A stretch of 53,718 nucleotides of DNA, taken from NCBI GenBank assembly GCA_003133685.1, contig PKYQ01000009.1, forward strand, positions 75,638 through 129,355. The letters are read 5' to 3'. Shown piece by piece: positions 5,524 to 14,624 of this stretch; the stretch's first letter is position 1, and each line of letters opens with the position of its first letter. A program made the translations under genes and the position numbers. The notes below the pieces were generated by a model. It was not told the origin of the DNA. It saw nothing but the letters and a program-made list of their open reading frames with translations, and did no database searches. Source of the DNA: Acidimicrobiaceae bacterium (lineage in GTDB: Bacteria; Actinomycetota; Acidimicrobiia; Acidimicrobiales; RAAP-2).

Positions 5524-7422
5524 ATGATGTCATCCACGTTCGATCGTCGATCGTTCCTAACTCACTCAGCTGCCACAATCGGTGGTGTCGCGCTGGTCGG
5601 ATCGGTCGTTGACGATCTCCTGGCGACGTCGGCCAGCGCAGCTGCAATTGGCGTGAACACTGCGAAGCCGAAGCGGGGTGGGACACTGACCGTCGGTACT
5701 CTTTCCGACGTTCCGAACTACCACGTTTTTAACGGCTCACAAGGCAAGTTGGACGCCTCAGGATTCTGTGTCGCGAACGCGCTCTACGACCCTCTGTTCG
5801 TGATATCGGCGAACGGCAAGGTCGCCCTGCCGATGCTGGCGCTCTCGGCAACCCCGAACGCGAACTACACGGTATGGACGATTGCGCTTCGCCAAGGCGT
5901 CAAATTCACCAACGGCGACGCATTCGACGCCGACATTTGCGTGGCCAACTGGGTGGCCGCCAACGCCGATCCCACGGTCGGACTGGCGATTAAACCAATC
6001 ATCACATCGGTGACGAAAGTTGACACTTACACCGTTCAGTACAACATGGTGATTCCGTTCTCGGCCTTCCCGATTTCCTTGGCCGAGCAGCAGATTGCCT
6101 ACATGGCGCACCCGAGCTCGTTCGTGTCGACCTATACCGGCAATCCGATCGGTACGGGTCCCTTCAAGGTGCAGACCTGGCAGGTGAACATTGAGTCCCA
6201 ATTGGTCAAGAACGGCAGCTACTGGAGGTCCGACGCGCACTCTCGTAAGTTGCCGTACTTGAGCGCTATTCACTTCAAGACCATCGTCGACCCCGAGGCC
6301 CGCAACCAGGCGCTCCAGGCGGGTAACGTCGACATGATCCTGCAACAGAGCGGTCCGCAGATCAACGCCTTCAAGCACATGAAGGGTGTGAAGTACGTCA
6401 CCGACATCCCCGCGCCAAGGGACCCGTCGCTCAACTGCTTGATCATGAACACGACTGGAACGATGAACCAGTACTTCGCATGGGCCGGCGAATTCGCGCC
6501 GACCGTGCCGGGTTCGTTGTCGTACATCTTGAAGGGTCAGACGCCGCCGTTGGCGGTCCAACAGGCCGACTGGGTCGGCACCATGGGCGCCGTCAACCCG
6601 TCGTCACTGCAGTGGGACACGACGATGAAGCCGGTTGTCAACGACCAGAGCATTCGCCAGGCGTTGGCCATGGCGGTCAACCGCAGTACGTACTTCCGGG
6701 TCATCGACGACGGCGTGGGCGCGTTGGCGGACGGCATCTTCCGCAAGTCCTCGCCGTTCTACAAGAACCCCGGCTATCCGGCCTACAACCCGACGAAGGC
6801 GAAGGCGCTTATTAACGCGTACAAGTCCAAGAACAACGTGTCCCAGGTGGCCTTCGTCATGGACATCGTGGCCGGCAGTGGAACCGCGACCAAGGCCTTC
6901 GACTTCTTCCAGCAGGAGTTTTCGAAGATCGGCGTCACGATCACACCCCGTTCACTCGTCCAGAGCACGCTCATTAACAACGTGATCTACGGCGAGTACG
7001 ACTGCGCCGGTTGGAACCAGTTCGGTGGCGTTGACCAGTCGCTCAACTACGTGTGGTTTGACTCACAGTCGGCGACGACGTCGCCGGCCGCGGGCGGTTT
7101 GGGCATGTCGGGACTCCCGGCCGGAACCCAGATCGCCGGTGCGGTGAACTTCGCCCACCAGGCCGACCCGGTCATCGAGACGGCGTTGTTGACCGCGCTC
7201 GCGTCACGCGTCGGTTCGGCGGCGCAGAAGACGGCGTGGCAGACGGTGAACCGTCGATTCTCCATCGACATGCCCTACGTCATGCTGGACGCCCTGGTGA
7301 ATGCCTGGGCCGCGAGGTCCGACGTGCAGAACTGGGTGTCGGGAACGGCCGGTGACGGTACGACTCGTTGTCTCAGCCCGGACGGCGGCTCGGCGCGCTG
7401 GGACCAGATCTGGAAGAGCTAG
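5524..7422 (+). CDS. ABC transporter substrate-binding protein, family 5, Tat-exported
   Basis: A 632-residue extracytoplasmic solute-binding protein of the peptide/nickel family (SBP_bac_5). A TTG-started longer frame exists, but ATG 5524 follows a strong ribosome-binding site and begins a twin-arginine signal (FDRRSFLTHSAATIGG). The mature part starts KPKRGGTLTVGTLSD, the usual entry of the family. It continues with FTNGDAFDADICVANW and GTGPFKVQTW, both characteristic. Such proteins bind oligopeptides, nickel complexes, sugars or other solutes and deliver them to an ABC permease. No permease or ATPase gene lies beside it, so the partner must be encoded elsewhere. No lipobox is seen, so it may be released or held by other means. 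The ligand cannot be predicted. Confidence 0.9.
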   Translation: MMSSTFDRRSFLTHSAATIGGVALVGSVVDDLLATSASAAAIGVNTAKPKRGGTLTVGTLSDVPNYHVFNGSQGKLDASGFCVANALYDPLFVISANGKVALPMLALSATPNANYTVWTIALRQGVKFTNGDAFDADICVANWVAANADPTVGLAIKPIITSVTKVDTYTVQYNMVIPFSAFPISLAEQQIAYMAHPSSFVSTYTGNPIGTGPFKVQTWQVNIESQLVKNGSYWRSDAHSRKLPYLSAIHFKTIVDPEARNQALQAGNVDMILQQSGPQINAFKHMKGVKYVTDIPAPRDPSLNCLIMNTTGTMNQYFAWAGEFAPTVPGSLSYILKGQTPPLAVQQADWVGTMGAVNPSSLQWDTTMKPVVNDQSIRQALAMAVNRSTYFRVIDDGVGALADGIFRKSSPFYKNPGYPAYNPTKAKALINAYKSKNNVSQVAFVMDIVAGSGTATKAFDFFQQEFSKIGVTITPRSLVQSTLINNVIYGEYDCAGWNQFGGVDQSLNYVWFDSQSATTSPAAGGLGMSGLPAGTQIAGAVNFAHQADPVIETALLTALASRVGSAAQKTAWQTVNRRFSIDMPYVMLDALVNAWAARSDVQNWVSGTAGDGTTRCLSPDGGSARWDQIWKS

Positions 7423-7446
7423 AAGTTCTCACGTTGTACTAAGGCA

Positions 7447-7482
7447 GTGAAGAAGGGGCGGCGAAAGCCACCCCTTCTTCAC
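7447..7482. terminator. Bidirectional terminator hairpin
   Basis: GTGAAGAAGGGG (7447-7458) pairs perfectly with CCCCTTCTTCAC (7471-7482), with an inner GGC-GAAA-GCC tetraloop stem. It sits between the convergent solute-binding protein and MFS genes. Confidence 0.8.
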
Positions 7483-7484
7483 GT

Positions 7485-8642
7485 TCATGTCGATTCAGCG
7501 ATGTTGCCCGTCACGTTGCGCCACCACCACAGTGTCGTCAGCGTGAGCAGCGCCGAGACTACGGCGAGCAACGTGAAGGGGAGCGCGGAGTTGATGGTGA
7601 AGAGGAACCCCGAGACGCCAGCCGCGACGGCGAGCGCCGCCGTGTTCGACGTCGCGTAGAGGCCCTGTCGTCGACTGAGTTCTCGATGCACCGCGCCCTG
7701 GCTCATCAACGACGAGATTGACGGGGCCGACATCGCCGCGCCAATGGATTCGAGCGACCCCATGAACAAGATGAGGTCGTTGTCGTGGATGTGCGGATAG
7801 ATGACCAGAAAGATCGCTCCGTTGAGTAGTCCGCCCAGCGCGATGTAGCGGCGATTGGCGTGATCGGCCAACCACCCGCCGACGCCACTCAACGCTACGA
7901 AGGGGAGACAGAAAATCGTCCAGCTCAGGCGGATCTGTAACGTCGAGGCGTGGTGGGCCTGCATCAACAAACTCCAACACGCTTCGTAGACACCGATGAC
8001 GAGACCGCCGGCGCTCGCGGCAACCAGGGCGCCGGTGAGTTGTGGGCTCCACTGCATTCTCGGCAACGGCGTCGGATCGAAGGCGCGGTCACCGAGGTTG
8101 GTTCGGTACGCGACGATCGCGGCGACGAAGCTGATCATGCCGGCCGCGAAGAAGGCCCAGCCGAGACTGTTCACCGAGACCACGACGCCGGCGACCGGTC
8201 CGAGAGCGAGACCCAGCAGCTGGGCAGCGATGATGCGCGAAATCGCGCGACCTCGTTCGCTTTCAGAGAAGAGCGCCGCGACGGCGGACATCGACGCCAC
8301 TTCGATTGCGCCGGCCGACGCGCCCTGGACGGCGCGCGCGAGGGCGAACCACGGCGCCGAAACCGGTAGGAGGTACGCGGTGCTCGCGATGCCGTAGGCG
8401 ATGAGGCTGTAGATGAGTATTGGTCGTCGACCGAATCGGTCGGCCAGTCGGCCGAGGAAGAACTGGGTGATGACGCCGGCCACGAAGAACGACGCCATGA
8501 TGAATCCGATGATGGTCGGCACGCCGCCACGGTGTTCGAGGAAGAGCGGCAACAGCGGAAGCCCCAGCGTGGCGCCCATCCACTGGATCGCCACGATGAT
8601 CGTGAGGCGTCGCAGAGTTTGCTGAGGAGTGCTCGTGGCCAC
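7485..8642 (-). CDS. MFS transporter
   Basis: A 385-residue, 12-helix major facilitator protein. The MFS signature between helices 2 and 3 is clear (FFLGRLADRFGRRPILIYSL), and the second half repeats the fold (VGGWLADHANRRYIALGG). It probably exports drugs or small metabolites across the cytoplasmic membrane; the substrate cannot be told from sequence. The GTG start is chosen because a TAGCGT -10 lies exactly six bases upstream and no Shine-Dalgarno is visible. The gene converges on the solute-binding protein gene across a terminator and lies 68 bases downstream of the CadD-like gene, transcribed in the same direction. Confidence 0.85.
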   Translation of the reverse strand: MATSTPQQTLRRLTIIVAIQWMGATLGLPLLPLFLEHRGGVPTIIGFIMASFFVAGVITQFFLGRLADRFGRRPILIYSLIAYGIASTAYLLPVSAPWFALARAVQGASAGAIEVASMSAVAALFSESERGRAISRIIAAQLLGLALGPVAGVVVSVNSLGWAFFAAGMISFVAAIVAYRTNLGDRAFDPTPLPRMQWSPQLTGALVAASAGGLVIGVYEACWSLLMQAHHASTLQIRLSWTIFCLPFVALSGVGGWLADHANRRYIALGGLLNGAIFLVIYPHIHDNDLILFMGSLESIGAAMSAPSISSLMSQGAVHRELSRRQGLYATSNTAALAVAAGVSGFLFTINSALPFTLLAVVSALLTLTTLWWWRNVTGNIAEST

Positions 8643-8648
8643 CGTATA

Positions 8649-8654
8649 ACGCTA
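8649..8654 (-). promoter_or_regulatory. -10 of leaderless MFS promoter
   Basis: TAGCGT on the minus strand, six bases before the GTG start at 8642. The same hexamer and spacing precede the MFS gene at 32344. Confidence 0.5.
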
Positions 8655-8710
8655 CTCACGGGCTGTCGGTGAATGATCCGGATTATGAAGACCGAAACGC
8701 AGCGCTTCGA

Positions 8711-9277
8711 CTAGAGCGAGCCACACTCGATCAAGATCAAGACCCCGAGCCCGAAGTACAGCCACGGCAGGAATGACGGCGCGTGTTTCGTGCCCCACGC
8801 GACGACGCGAGCATGACCGGTGAGCCCCCGCGCGGCGACGATGAAGAGAAGTTCCATGACCGCAAAGACCACGACGGTGACGACGGCGTGGGCGAAACCA
8901 TCGGCGCGAAGGAGCGGGATCCATACGGCGAGATTGTCGCCGCCCAAGGCGAGCGTCATCGCGAAGGTGGTTAGCGCACCTCGGCGGTAGACCTCACTCG
9001 GTTCCTTTGTACGGTGGCGCCACGCGTGCCACGCCAGGGCCCAGGGCGCCAGACACAGAAGGCCGACCCACGGCAGGGGAATCGGCGTGAGGAGTGATCC
9101 AATTCCTCCGGCGAGAACGAGGAGCGTGGCGACACCGAGTGCTTGGGCGTAGCTCACACGACGGACACGTTTTTCGTCGGTGACGATCAACTGTGCGGAG
9201 AAGGCGAAGAAATTGTCGAACATCGTTCCGAGGAACGCAAGGATGGCCACGACAATGACACTGAGAATCGTGTGCAC
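8711..9277 (-). CDS. CadD-like cation (cadmium) transporter
   Basis: A 188-residue membrane protein with about five or six helices, matching the CadD family of the LysE superfamily. The N-terminal FLGTMFDNFFAFSAQLI and the internal LGGDNLAVWIPLL are the two related acidic motifs of the two-fold repeat. CadD proteins confer modest cadmium resistance or binding in Gram-positive bacteria, so heavy-metal efflux is the best guess. The GTG start follows TAAGGT by six bases. The gene is divergent from the dehydratase, with only 58 bases between the two starts. Confidence 0.78.
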   Translation of the reverse strand: MHTILSVIVVAILAFLGTMFDNFFAFSAQLIVTDEKRVRRVSYAQALGVATLLVLAGGIGSLLTPIPLPWVGLLCLAPWALAWHAWRHRTKEPSEVYRRGALTTFAMTLALGGDNLAVWIPLLRADGFAHAVVTVVVFAVMELLFIVAARGLTGHARVVAWGTKHAPSFLPWLYFGLGVLILIECGSL

Positions 9278-9283
9278 GCGTTG

Positions 9284-9289
9284 ACCTTA
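9284..9289 (-). promoter_or_regulatory. -10 of leaderless CadD-like promoter
   Basis: TAAGGT on the minus strand, six bases before the GTG at 9277. Confidence 0.5.
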
Positions 9290-9322
9290 CCTGACGGTAG
9301 AAAGGCGAGAAATCGAGCACAG

Positions 9323-9328
9323 TAGGCT
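9323..9328 (+). promoter_or_regulatory. -10 of leaderless dehydratase promoter
   Basis: TAGGCT ends seven bases before the ATG at 9336. No Shine-Dalgarno is visible. Confidence 0.5.
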
Positions 9329-9335
9329 GTCAACG

Positions 9336-10310
9336 ATGATTCGCCAGGTCTTACCCCCGAGCGCCGAGCAAATTGACACGGCGCGTCGCGTCGTCGCCGA
9401 TCACCTCGTTCCCACGCCGACGATCACGCTTTCACTCCGTGGCCGGCCGGTCTTCGTGAAGATGGAGAGTCTCCAGCCAACGGGATCATTCAAGGTGCGA
9501 GGTGCGTTGGCGGCCGTTGACGCCTCTCGTCGCGACGACCCCAACGGCGCCGTCATTACGGCGTCGGCGGGCAATCACGGACTGGGCATCGCCTACGCGT
9601 CCTCCGTGTTGGGCGTTCCCGCGACCGTCGTCGTTCCGGAGAACGCGTCGGCCGCGAAGGTAAAGAAACTCGGAAATTACATGATCGAATTGATCCAATT
9701 CGGATCGTCCTTCGACGAGGCGCAGGCTCACGCGATGGCGTTGGCCGACGAGCGCTCAATTCGCTTCATCTCGCCGTTCAACAACTCCGACGTCATCGCC
9801 GGTCAGTCGACCGTGTTCGATGAGATTCTTCTCCAAGCGCCGGAACTCGAACACCTCGTCATCTCGGTTGGCGGCGGCGGACTTTTGTCCGGTGCGCTCA
9901 TCTCGCGAGACGCGCACGATCGGTCGGATATTCGCGTGACCGGCGTCCAGCCGAAGGAGAGCGCCGCGCTCTATCACGTGCTGCGTGGTGCGACAATGGC
10001 CGAAGTGGTCCATCGTCCGACGATCGCCGACGGACTCGCGGGCGGTGGCGACGACGGTTCCGTCACCAACGACCTGATCGCGTCGCACGACATTCCTCTG
10101 GTTCTGGTGCCAGAAATTGATATTCGACGAGCGGTGCGCGAGGCGGTTGAGAACAACGGCATCGTGATCGAGGGTTCGGCCTCGGCGTCCTACGCCGCGA
10201 TCACCGACGATCTGGTGGACGACACGACGTCGCGCATCGGTTTCATCGCGAGTGGCCGCAACATATCGCTGGAGCTTCTGTTGGAGATCCTGCAAGAGCC
10301 GCTGGCTTGA
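9336..10310 (+). CDS. Threonine/serine dehydratase (PLP, fold type II)
   Basis: A 324-residue pyridoxal-phosphate enzyme of the threonine dehydratase family. The lysine that binds PLP is K53 in SLQPTGSFKVRGA. The phosphate-binding glycine loop is SVGGGGLLSGAL near residue 180, and TASAGNHGLGIAYA is also typical. It should deaminate threonine (or serine) to 2-oxobutyrate (or pyruvate) and ammonia. It lacks the C-terminal ACT-like regulatory domain of biosynthetic IlvA, so it is closer to short catabolic or racemase-type members. 2-Oxobutyrate is the isoleucine precursor used by ilvBNC at the far end of the window, but there is no linkage beyond that. Confidence 0.87.
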   Translation: MIRQVLPPSAEQIDTARRVVADHLVPTPTITLSLRGRPVFVKMESLQPTGSFKVRGALAAVDASRRDDPNGAVITASAGNHGLGIAYASSVLGVPATVVVPENASAAKVKKLGNYMIELIQFGSSFDEAQAHAMALADERSIRFISPFNNSDVIAGQSTVFDEILLQAPELEHLVISVGGGGLLSGALISRDAHDRSDIRVTGVQPKESAALYHVLRGATMAEVVHRPTIADGLAGGGDDGSVTNDLIASHDIPLVLVPEIDIRRAVREAVENNGIVIEGSASASYAAITDDLVDDTTSRIGFIASGRNISLELLLEILQEPLA

Positions 10311-10349
10311 TCCGCTGAGAGGCGAAAATCTCGGCAGGTAAGGTGTTCC

Positions 10350-11156
10350 ATGGCCGCGTTCAAGAAATCGTACGGAATCGCGCTCGCACTTTTAGCCTTC
10401 TCCCTTACGTTCATGGGAATCGTGTTCGCCGCGACGGACTCGAATCCCTCGGGGATAGCGAAGGACGGACTGGTCTTGAACGGAATCCCGCCGCGATCGG
10501 CGAGCCTTCTGGTGACCGTCTCGAACGGCCAGTCCTACACCGTCTCGGCGACGATCAACGTCAACTTCGACACGTCGCGCGCCGAGGCCATCGTGCAGTT
10601 TCCGCTGCTTTTCTCCCAGACCTCGGTCGACCTGCGACTCGTTGGTGATCACGTCTACGCCGAGGCTGCCGACATCTCGTCGGGGAAGTGGCTCGAGATC
10701 GTCGAAAGGCCGCCGTCGTTCTTCGGCATCGCTTTAGAGTTGACGCAACCGGCACCGGACCTGAACTTGATCAAGGGCTTCCATCACGAGTCGATCACCA
10801 AGAACGGCTACTCCACGACGTATGACTTCTCGAGCAACGACGTCGCGCTCACGAACGTGCTCGGCACACCGAAGAAGACGGTCCTCGGCTCACTCGGCGT
10901 CACCGTGACGACGGGCAGTGGTGGCGAGGTCACGGGCGCGACGATGACGTCACGGTCACGCAATGATATGAGCAAGATCATCGTGCACGTCCTCTCGTAC
11001 AACAAGCGCACCGTCATCACCGCCCCTTCTCCCAGCGACGTCAACCCCCTCAAGGTCTCTTCGCTTCGCCAACTGTTCTCGACGACGTCAATCGCCACGC
11101 TGTTGTTGCCCGAGAACATCTCCGCACTGGTCGAGGGCACCTCGCAAGTGAGTTGA
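10350..11156 (+). CDS. Predicted secreted protein, LppX/LprG-like in outline
   Basis: A 268-residue protein with an N-terminal signal sequence (KKSYGIALALLAFSLTFMGIVFA), probably cut before ATDSNP, and no lipobox cysteine. The mature chain alternates strands, with a DISSGKWLEIVERPPSFFG-type segment. It ends with a VHVLSYN...APSPSDV stretch that loosely recalls the mycobacterial LprG/LppX lipid-binding lipoproteins. That resemblance is weak and the function is unknown. TAAGGT lies five bases before the ATG. The stop overlaps the TTG start of the next gene, so the two are probably cotranscribed. Confidence 0.7.
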   Translation: MAAFKKSYGIALALLAFSLTFMGIVFAATDSNPSGIAKDGLVLNGIPPRSASLLVTVSNGQSYTVSATINVNFDTSRAEAIVQFPLLFSQTSVDLRLVGDHVYAEAADISSGKWLEIVERPPSFFGIALELTQPAPDLNLIKGFHHESITKNGYSTTYDFSSNDVALTNVLGTPKKTVLGSLGVTVTTGSGGEVTGATMTSRSRNDMSKIIVHVLSYNKRTVITAPSPSDVNPLKVSSLRQLFSTTSIATLLLPENISALVEGTSQVS

Positions 11157-11800
11157 GCGCCGTGAGCACCGTCAGCCCCGAGCCTCGCTGGCCCGCCTCG
11201 CTCGCCCTCGTGGTGTGTGCCGCGCTCTACGTAGTCCTGCCCGATCGACTCGTGGTCGGACCCCATTGGCTCTTGCCGGTCCTCGTGGCGTTGCCGCTGG
11301 CACCCTTATCGGCGCGAAAACATCGACACCCCGACGAGAGCACGTGGATTCGCCACGCCACGATCGGTCTCATTGCGCTGGTCACCCTCGCCAACGTCAC
11401 CTCGATGGCGTTACTTGTGCACCATCTCTTGGTGAGCCAAGTCTCTCAGGGCCGCCAATTGATCTATTCGGCCGTCGCGGTGTGGTTGACGAACGTCATC
11501 GTGTACGGCCTCTGGTTCTGGGAGGTCGACCGCGGCGGTCCTCACCGTCGGGCCTCGGGCGAGAAACTGCAGCCCGATCTTCAGTTCCCGCAAATGGAGA
11601 GTCCGAACCTCGCGCCCGAGCACTGGCGGCCCCATTTCACTGACTACCTCTACACGTCATTCGCGAACGGTACGAGCTTCGCGCCGGCCGACGCGATGCC
11701 GCTGTCGTTTCGCATGAAGGCGCTGTTCACGACCGAGTCGATCGTGTCGTTGGTCACCATCGCGGTCGTCGCGGCTCGCGCGGTGAATATCCTGCGATAG
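11153..11800 (+). CDS. Integral membrane protein, DUF1345-like
   Basis: A 215-residue protein with hydrophobic helices near residues 14-30, 35-52, 67-95 and 100-123, and a last one near 190-210. The stretch DYLYTSFANGTSFAPADAMPL before the final helices is well conserved in actinobacterial membrane proteins of the DUF1345 kind. Function is unknown. The start could be TTG 11153, overlapping the previous stop, or GTG 11162; translational coupling is likely in either case. It converges on the FAD oxidoreductase gene with a gap of only five bases and no hairpin. Confidence 0.72.
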   Translation: MSAVSTVSPEPRWPASLALVVCAALYVVLPDRLVVGPHWLLPVLVALPLAPLSARKHRHPDESTWIRHATIGLIALVTLANVTSMALLVHHLLVSQVSQGRQLIYSAVAVWLTNVIVYGLWFWEVDRGGPHRRASGEKLQPDLQFPQMESPNLAPEHWRPHFTDYLYTSFANGTSFAPADAMPLSFRMKALFTTESIVSLVTIAVVAARAVNILR

Positions 11801-11805
11801 TTACT

Positions 11806-13194
11806 TCAGCCGAAGAGGCGTTCGAGCCATCGACTCGCGCGGCTCACCCGAGCGTGCTTCGCTTCGACGCGGTCGGCCCAGCCGGCGAGACCGAGTCCCG
11901 CGTTGATGCCGATCCAACGAAGGGGCTCGAACTCCCAGCGCGGAACTGCGCGCTGCACGAAGGGCAGGCGGGTGAAATCCGTTTCGGTGTCCGGTCGCGT
12001 GATCAGATCGGCGAGCGCCGTCGCGGCGACGTGGCTCAGCACGACGCCGTCACCGGTGTAGCCACCGGCCGACGCCATTCCCGAGTCGAAGTTGACGCGT
12101 ACGAACGGTGAGTGGTCCCGGGGCATCGCGAGCGGTCCTCCCCAGGCGTGCGTGATCGAACCCTCCATGGTCGGGAAGAGTTCTCGTAGCGTCCCTTCGA
12201 GCTTCTCGAAGATTTTTTGATTGGTGTCGAATCTCGTTTCGACCGAGGAACCAAAGTGATACGGCGCACCGCGACCACCGAAGGCGATGCGATCGTCACT
12301 CGTGCGCTGACCATAGATGATCATGTGTCGGTCGTCGGCGAACGTCTCGTAGTTCGCGAATCCGACGTCGTCCCAAAAGTCCTGGGCCAACGGTTCGGTC
12401 GCGATCATCAAGGAGTAGAGCGGCACGACGGTGCGTCGCTCGTGCGGCAGGTTCGGCGTGAAGCCCTCGGTCGCTCGCACGACGAAATCGGCGTGCACGT
12501 TGGCACCGACGGTCACCATCTCTGCGCGACGATCCTTGCGCCCGGGGATGATGCGCGTGACCGCGGTGTTCTCGAAGATCATCGCGCCAAGCTGCGCCAC
12601 GACGTCACTCAGGCCGCGAACGAGTCGCGCCGGGTCGATTCGCGCACAGTGCGGTGAGTACGTGGCACCGAGCGCACCCGCCACGCGTCCGTGAGTACCG
12701 AGATCTGTCTGGTCGACCCAGGTCAGATCATCGGCACCAATGCCCACTTCACGAGCCGAGGCAATCTCCTCGTGGAGTCGCGCGACCTGCAGTTCACTGC
12801 GCGCAAACGTCATCGTGCCGCCGTGAATGAAGCGCGCGTCGATGCCGTCATGTCGTGCCGATGCACCCAATTCGGCGACGGCGTCTTGCAACACGTGGCG
12901 CTGGTGATCAAAGGACTCGCGGCCGTAGCGCCGGATGACGCCCGCGTTGCTCACGGGAAAGAGACCCGAGGCCCAGCCGCCGTTGCGCCCCGACGCCCCG
13001 AAGCCGCAGACCTCCTTCTCGAGCACCGCGACGCGCAGCGAGGCGTCGCGTCGAAGCAGTTCTCTCGCGGTCCACAGTCCGGTGAAGCCGCCGCCGACGA
13101 TCGCGACGTCGACGTCGAGGTGGTGATCGAGGGATGCTCGAGGCGTGACGACGTGTTCCAGCGACGACCACCACAGCGACGGCGATGGCGCCAC
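11806..13194 (-). CDS. FAD-dependent amine oxidoreductase (DAO/PuuB-like)
   Basis: A 462-residue flavoprotein of the D-amino-acid-oxidase family. The dinucleotide-binding motif VAIVGGGFTGLWTARELL starts at about residue 30. The family hallmark FGASGRNGGWASG follows, and the FAD-contacting C-terminal motif is ASAGGYTGDGVVLSH. It most resembles gamma-glutamylputrescine oxidase and related amine oxidases, which oxidise a primary or secondary amine to an aldehyde. The frame is open much further upstream, but GTG 13194 is chosen because it lies two bases after the aminotransferase stop. It sits in a polyamine catabolic locus. No puuA-like ligase is present, so a glutamylated substrate is not supported by context. 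Confidence 0.83.
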   Translation of the reverse strand: MAPSPSLWWSSLEHVVTPRASLDHHLDVDVAIVGGGFTGLWTARELLRRDASLRVAVLEKEVCGFGASGRNGGWASGLFPVSNAGVIRRYGRESFDHQRHVLQDAVAELGASARHDGIDARFIHGGTMTFARSELQVARLHEEIASAREVGIGADDLTWVDQTDLGTHGRVAGALGATYSPHCARIDPARLVRGLSDVVAQLGAMIFENTAVTRIIPGRKDRRAEMVTVGANVHADFVVRATEGFTPNLPHERRTVVPLYSLMIATEPLAQDFWDDVGFANYETFADDRHMIIYGQRTSDDRIAFGGRGAPYHFGSSVETRFDTNQKIFEKLEGTLRELFPTMEGSITHAWGGPLAMPRDHSPFVRVNFDSGMASAGGYTGDGVVLSHVAATALADLITRPDTETDFTRLPFVQRAVPRWEFEPLRWIGINAGLGLAGWADRVEAKHARVSRASRWLERLFG

Positions 13195-13196
13195 GA

Positions 13197-14624
13197 TCAG
13201 ATGAACTTGACGGCTCCGGTGAAGACCTCGCGCATGGTACCGACCATGAAGTCGATGTCGGCGCGCGTGGAGATCAATGGCGGCGCGAGTTGGACAACGG
13301 GGTCGCCTCGGTCGTCGGAGCGACAAATCAGTCCGCGGCGGAACATCTCGGGTGAAACGTAACCGCGGAGAAGTTGTTCGGCGTCCTCGCCGGCCCACGT
13401 CTCTTTGGTCTCTTGGTTCTTCACCAGTTCCACGCCCCAGAAGTAACCAGTGCCGCGAACGTCGCCCACGATGGGGATGTCCATCAAGTCCAAAAGGCTC
13501 TGGCGGAAGTAGTCCTCGTTGGCCAGCACGTTCTCGAGGACCTTCTCGTTCTCCATGATCTCGATGCTCTTCAGGGCCACGGCGCACGAGACCGGGTGAC
13601 CGGACCAGGTGAATCCGTGAACGAACGAAGCGTCCCCGTGCTGGAAGGGTTCGGCCAAACGGTCCGAGACGATCATCGCGCCGAGCGGGGCGTAACCGGC
13701 GGTGATGCCTTTCGCGCACGTGATGATGTCGGGCACGTAGTCGAACTTCTGACCACCGAACCAGGTACCGAGTCGGCCGAACGCGCAGATGACGTCATCC
13801 GAGACGAGGATCACGCCGTAGCGGTCACAGATCTCACGCACCGACTTCCAATAGTTCGGCGGGGGAGTGAAGCAACCGCCGGCGTTCTGTACCGGCTCCA
13901 GGAAGACCGCCGCGACGGTGTCGGGGCCTTCACGCAGGATCGCCTCTTCGATTTGGTGGGCGTGCCAGAGCCCGAACGCTTCGAAGTCGTCGCCGTATTG
14001 CTCGGCGCGATAAAAATTGACCGCGGGGACCTTGACGGCGCCCGGCACGAGTGGCTCGAACGGTTGGCGGTATCCCTCGAGGGAGGTGATCGTCAGCGCA
14101 CCCAGCGTCGTGCCGTGGTAGGCGACGTCGCGGCTGATGACTTTGTAGCGATCGGTGTCGCCGCGCATCTTGTGGTACTGACGCGCGAGCTTCCAGGCAC
14201 TTTCGTTCGCCTCGGCACCGCCGGAAGTGAAGAACACGCGGTTGAGGTCGCCGGGGGCGAGGCTCGCGATCTTCTCAGCGAGTTCGATGGCCTTGGGGTG
14301 GGCGTAGGTCCACAGGGGGAAGAAGGCCATCGTGGTCATTTGCTCGGCCGCCGCCGCGGCGATGTCGGCGCGACCGTGTCCGAGCATGTTGGTGAAGAGT
14401 CCCGAGAGACCGTCGAAGTACTCGGTGCCGTTGGCGTCATAGACGCGAGTGCCTTCGCCACGGACCATGATCGGCACTTCGGAGTGCTCGTCGTAGGAAC
14501 CCATTCGCGACATCTGGAGCCAGAGATGGCGCCGCGCTCGCTCGGAGTAGTTATGACTCGCGTGTTGCTCGTCCGTGAAATTTATTCCGTCGCTAATTGT
14601 GTTCAGCGTCACTTGGTCCCCCAT
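13197..14624 (-). CDS. Class III aminotransferase, putrescine/polyamine-pyruvate type
   Basis: A 475-residue PLP aminotransferase. The PLP lysine is K305 in ITCAKGITAGYAPLGA. The cofactor-nitrogen aspartate is D276 in SDDVICAFGR, and the TSGGAEANESAWKLAR phosphate region is intact. Overall it looks like the omega-amino acid/putrescine-pyruvate group (SpuC-like), which moves the terminal amino group of putrescine to pyruvate, giving 4-aminobutyraldehyde and alanine. Beta-alanine or taurine specificity is possible. Context favours polyamines: the aldehyde dehydrogenase, the Pot transporter and alanine dehydrogenase are all adjacent. The ATG overlaps the end of the regulator gene by 16 bases, so translation is coupled to it. 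Confidence 0.87.
   Translation of the reverse strand: MGDQVTLNTISDGINFTDEQHASHNYSERARRHLWLQMSRMGSYDEHSEVPIMVRGEGTRVYDANGTEYFDGLSGLFTNMLGHGRADIAAAAAEQMTTMAFFPLWTYAHPKAIELAEKIASLAPGDLNRVFFTSGGAEANESAWKLARQYHKMRGDTDRYKVISRDVAYHGTTLGALTITSLEGYRQPFEPLVPGAVKVPAVNFYRAEQYGDDFEAFGLWHAHQIEEAILREGPDTVAAVFLEPVQNAGGCFTPPPNYWKSVREICDRYGVILVSDDVICAFGRLGTWFGGQKFDYVPDIITCAKGITAGYAPLGAMIVSDRLAEPFQHGDASFVHGFTWSGHPVSCAVALKSIEIMENEKVLENVLANEDYFRQSLLDLMDIPIVGDVRGTGYFWGVELVKNQETKETWAGEDAEQLLRGYVSPEMFRRGLICRSDDRGDPVVQLAPPLISTRADIDFMVGTMREVFTGAVKFI

Noticed and set aside
13195-13719. Upstream extension of the FAD oxidoreductase frame
   Set aside because: The extension overlaps the aminotransferase coding region in another frame; the DAO fold starts right after GTG 13194.
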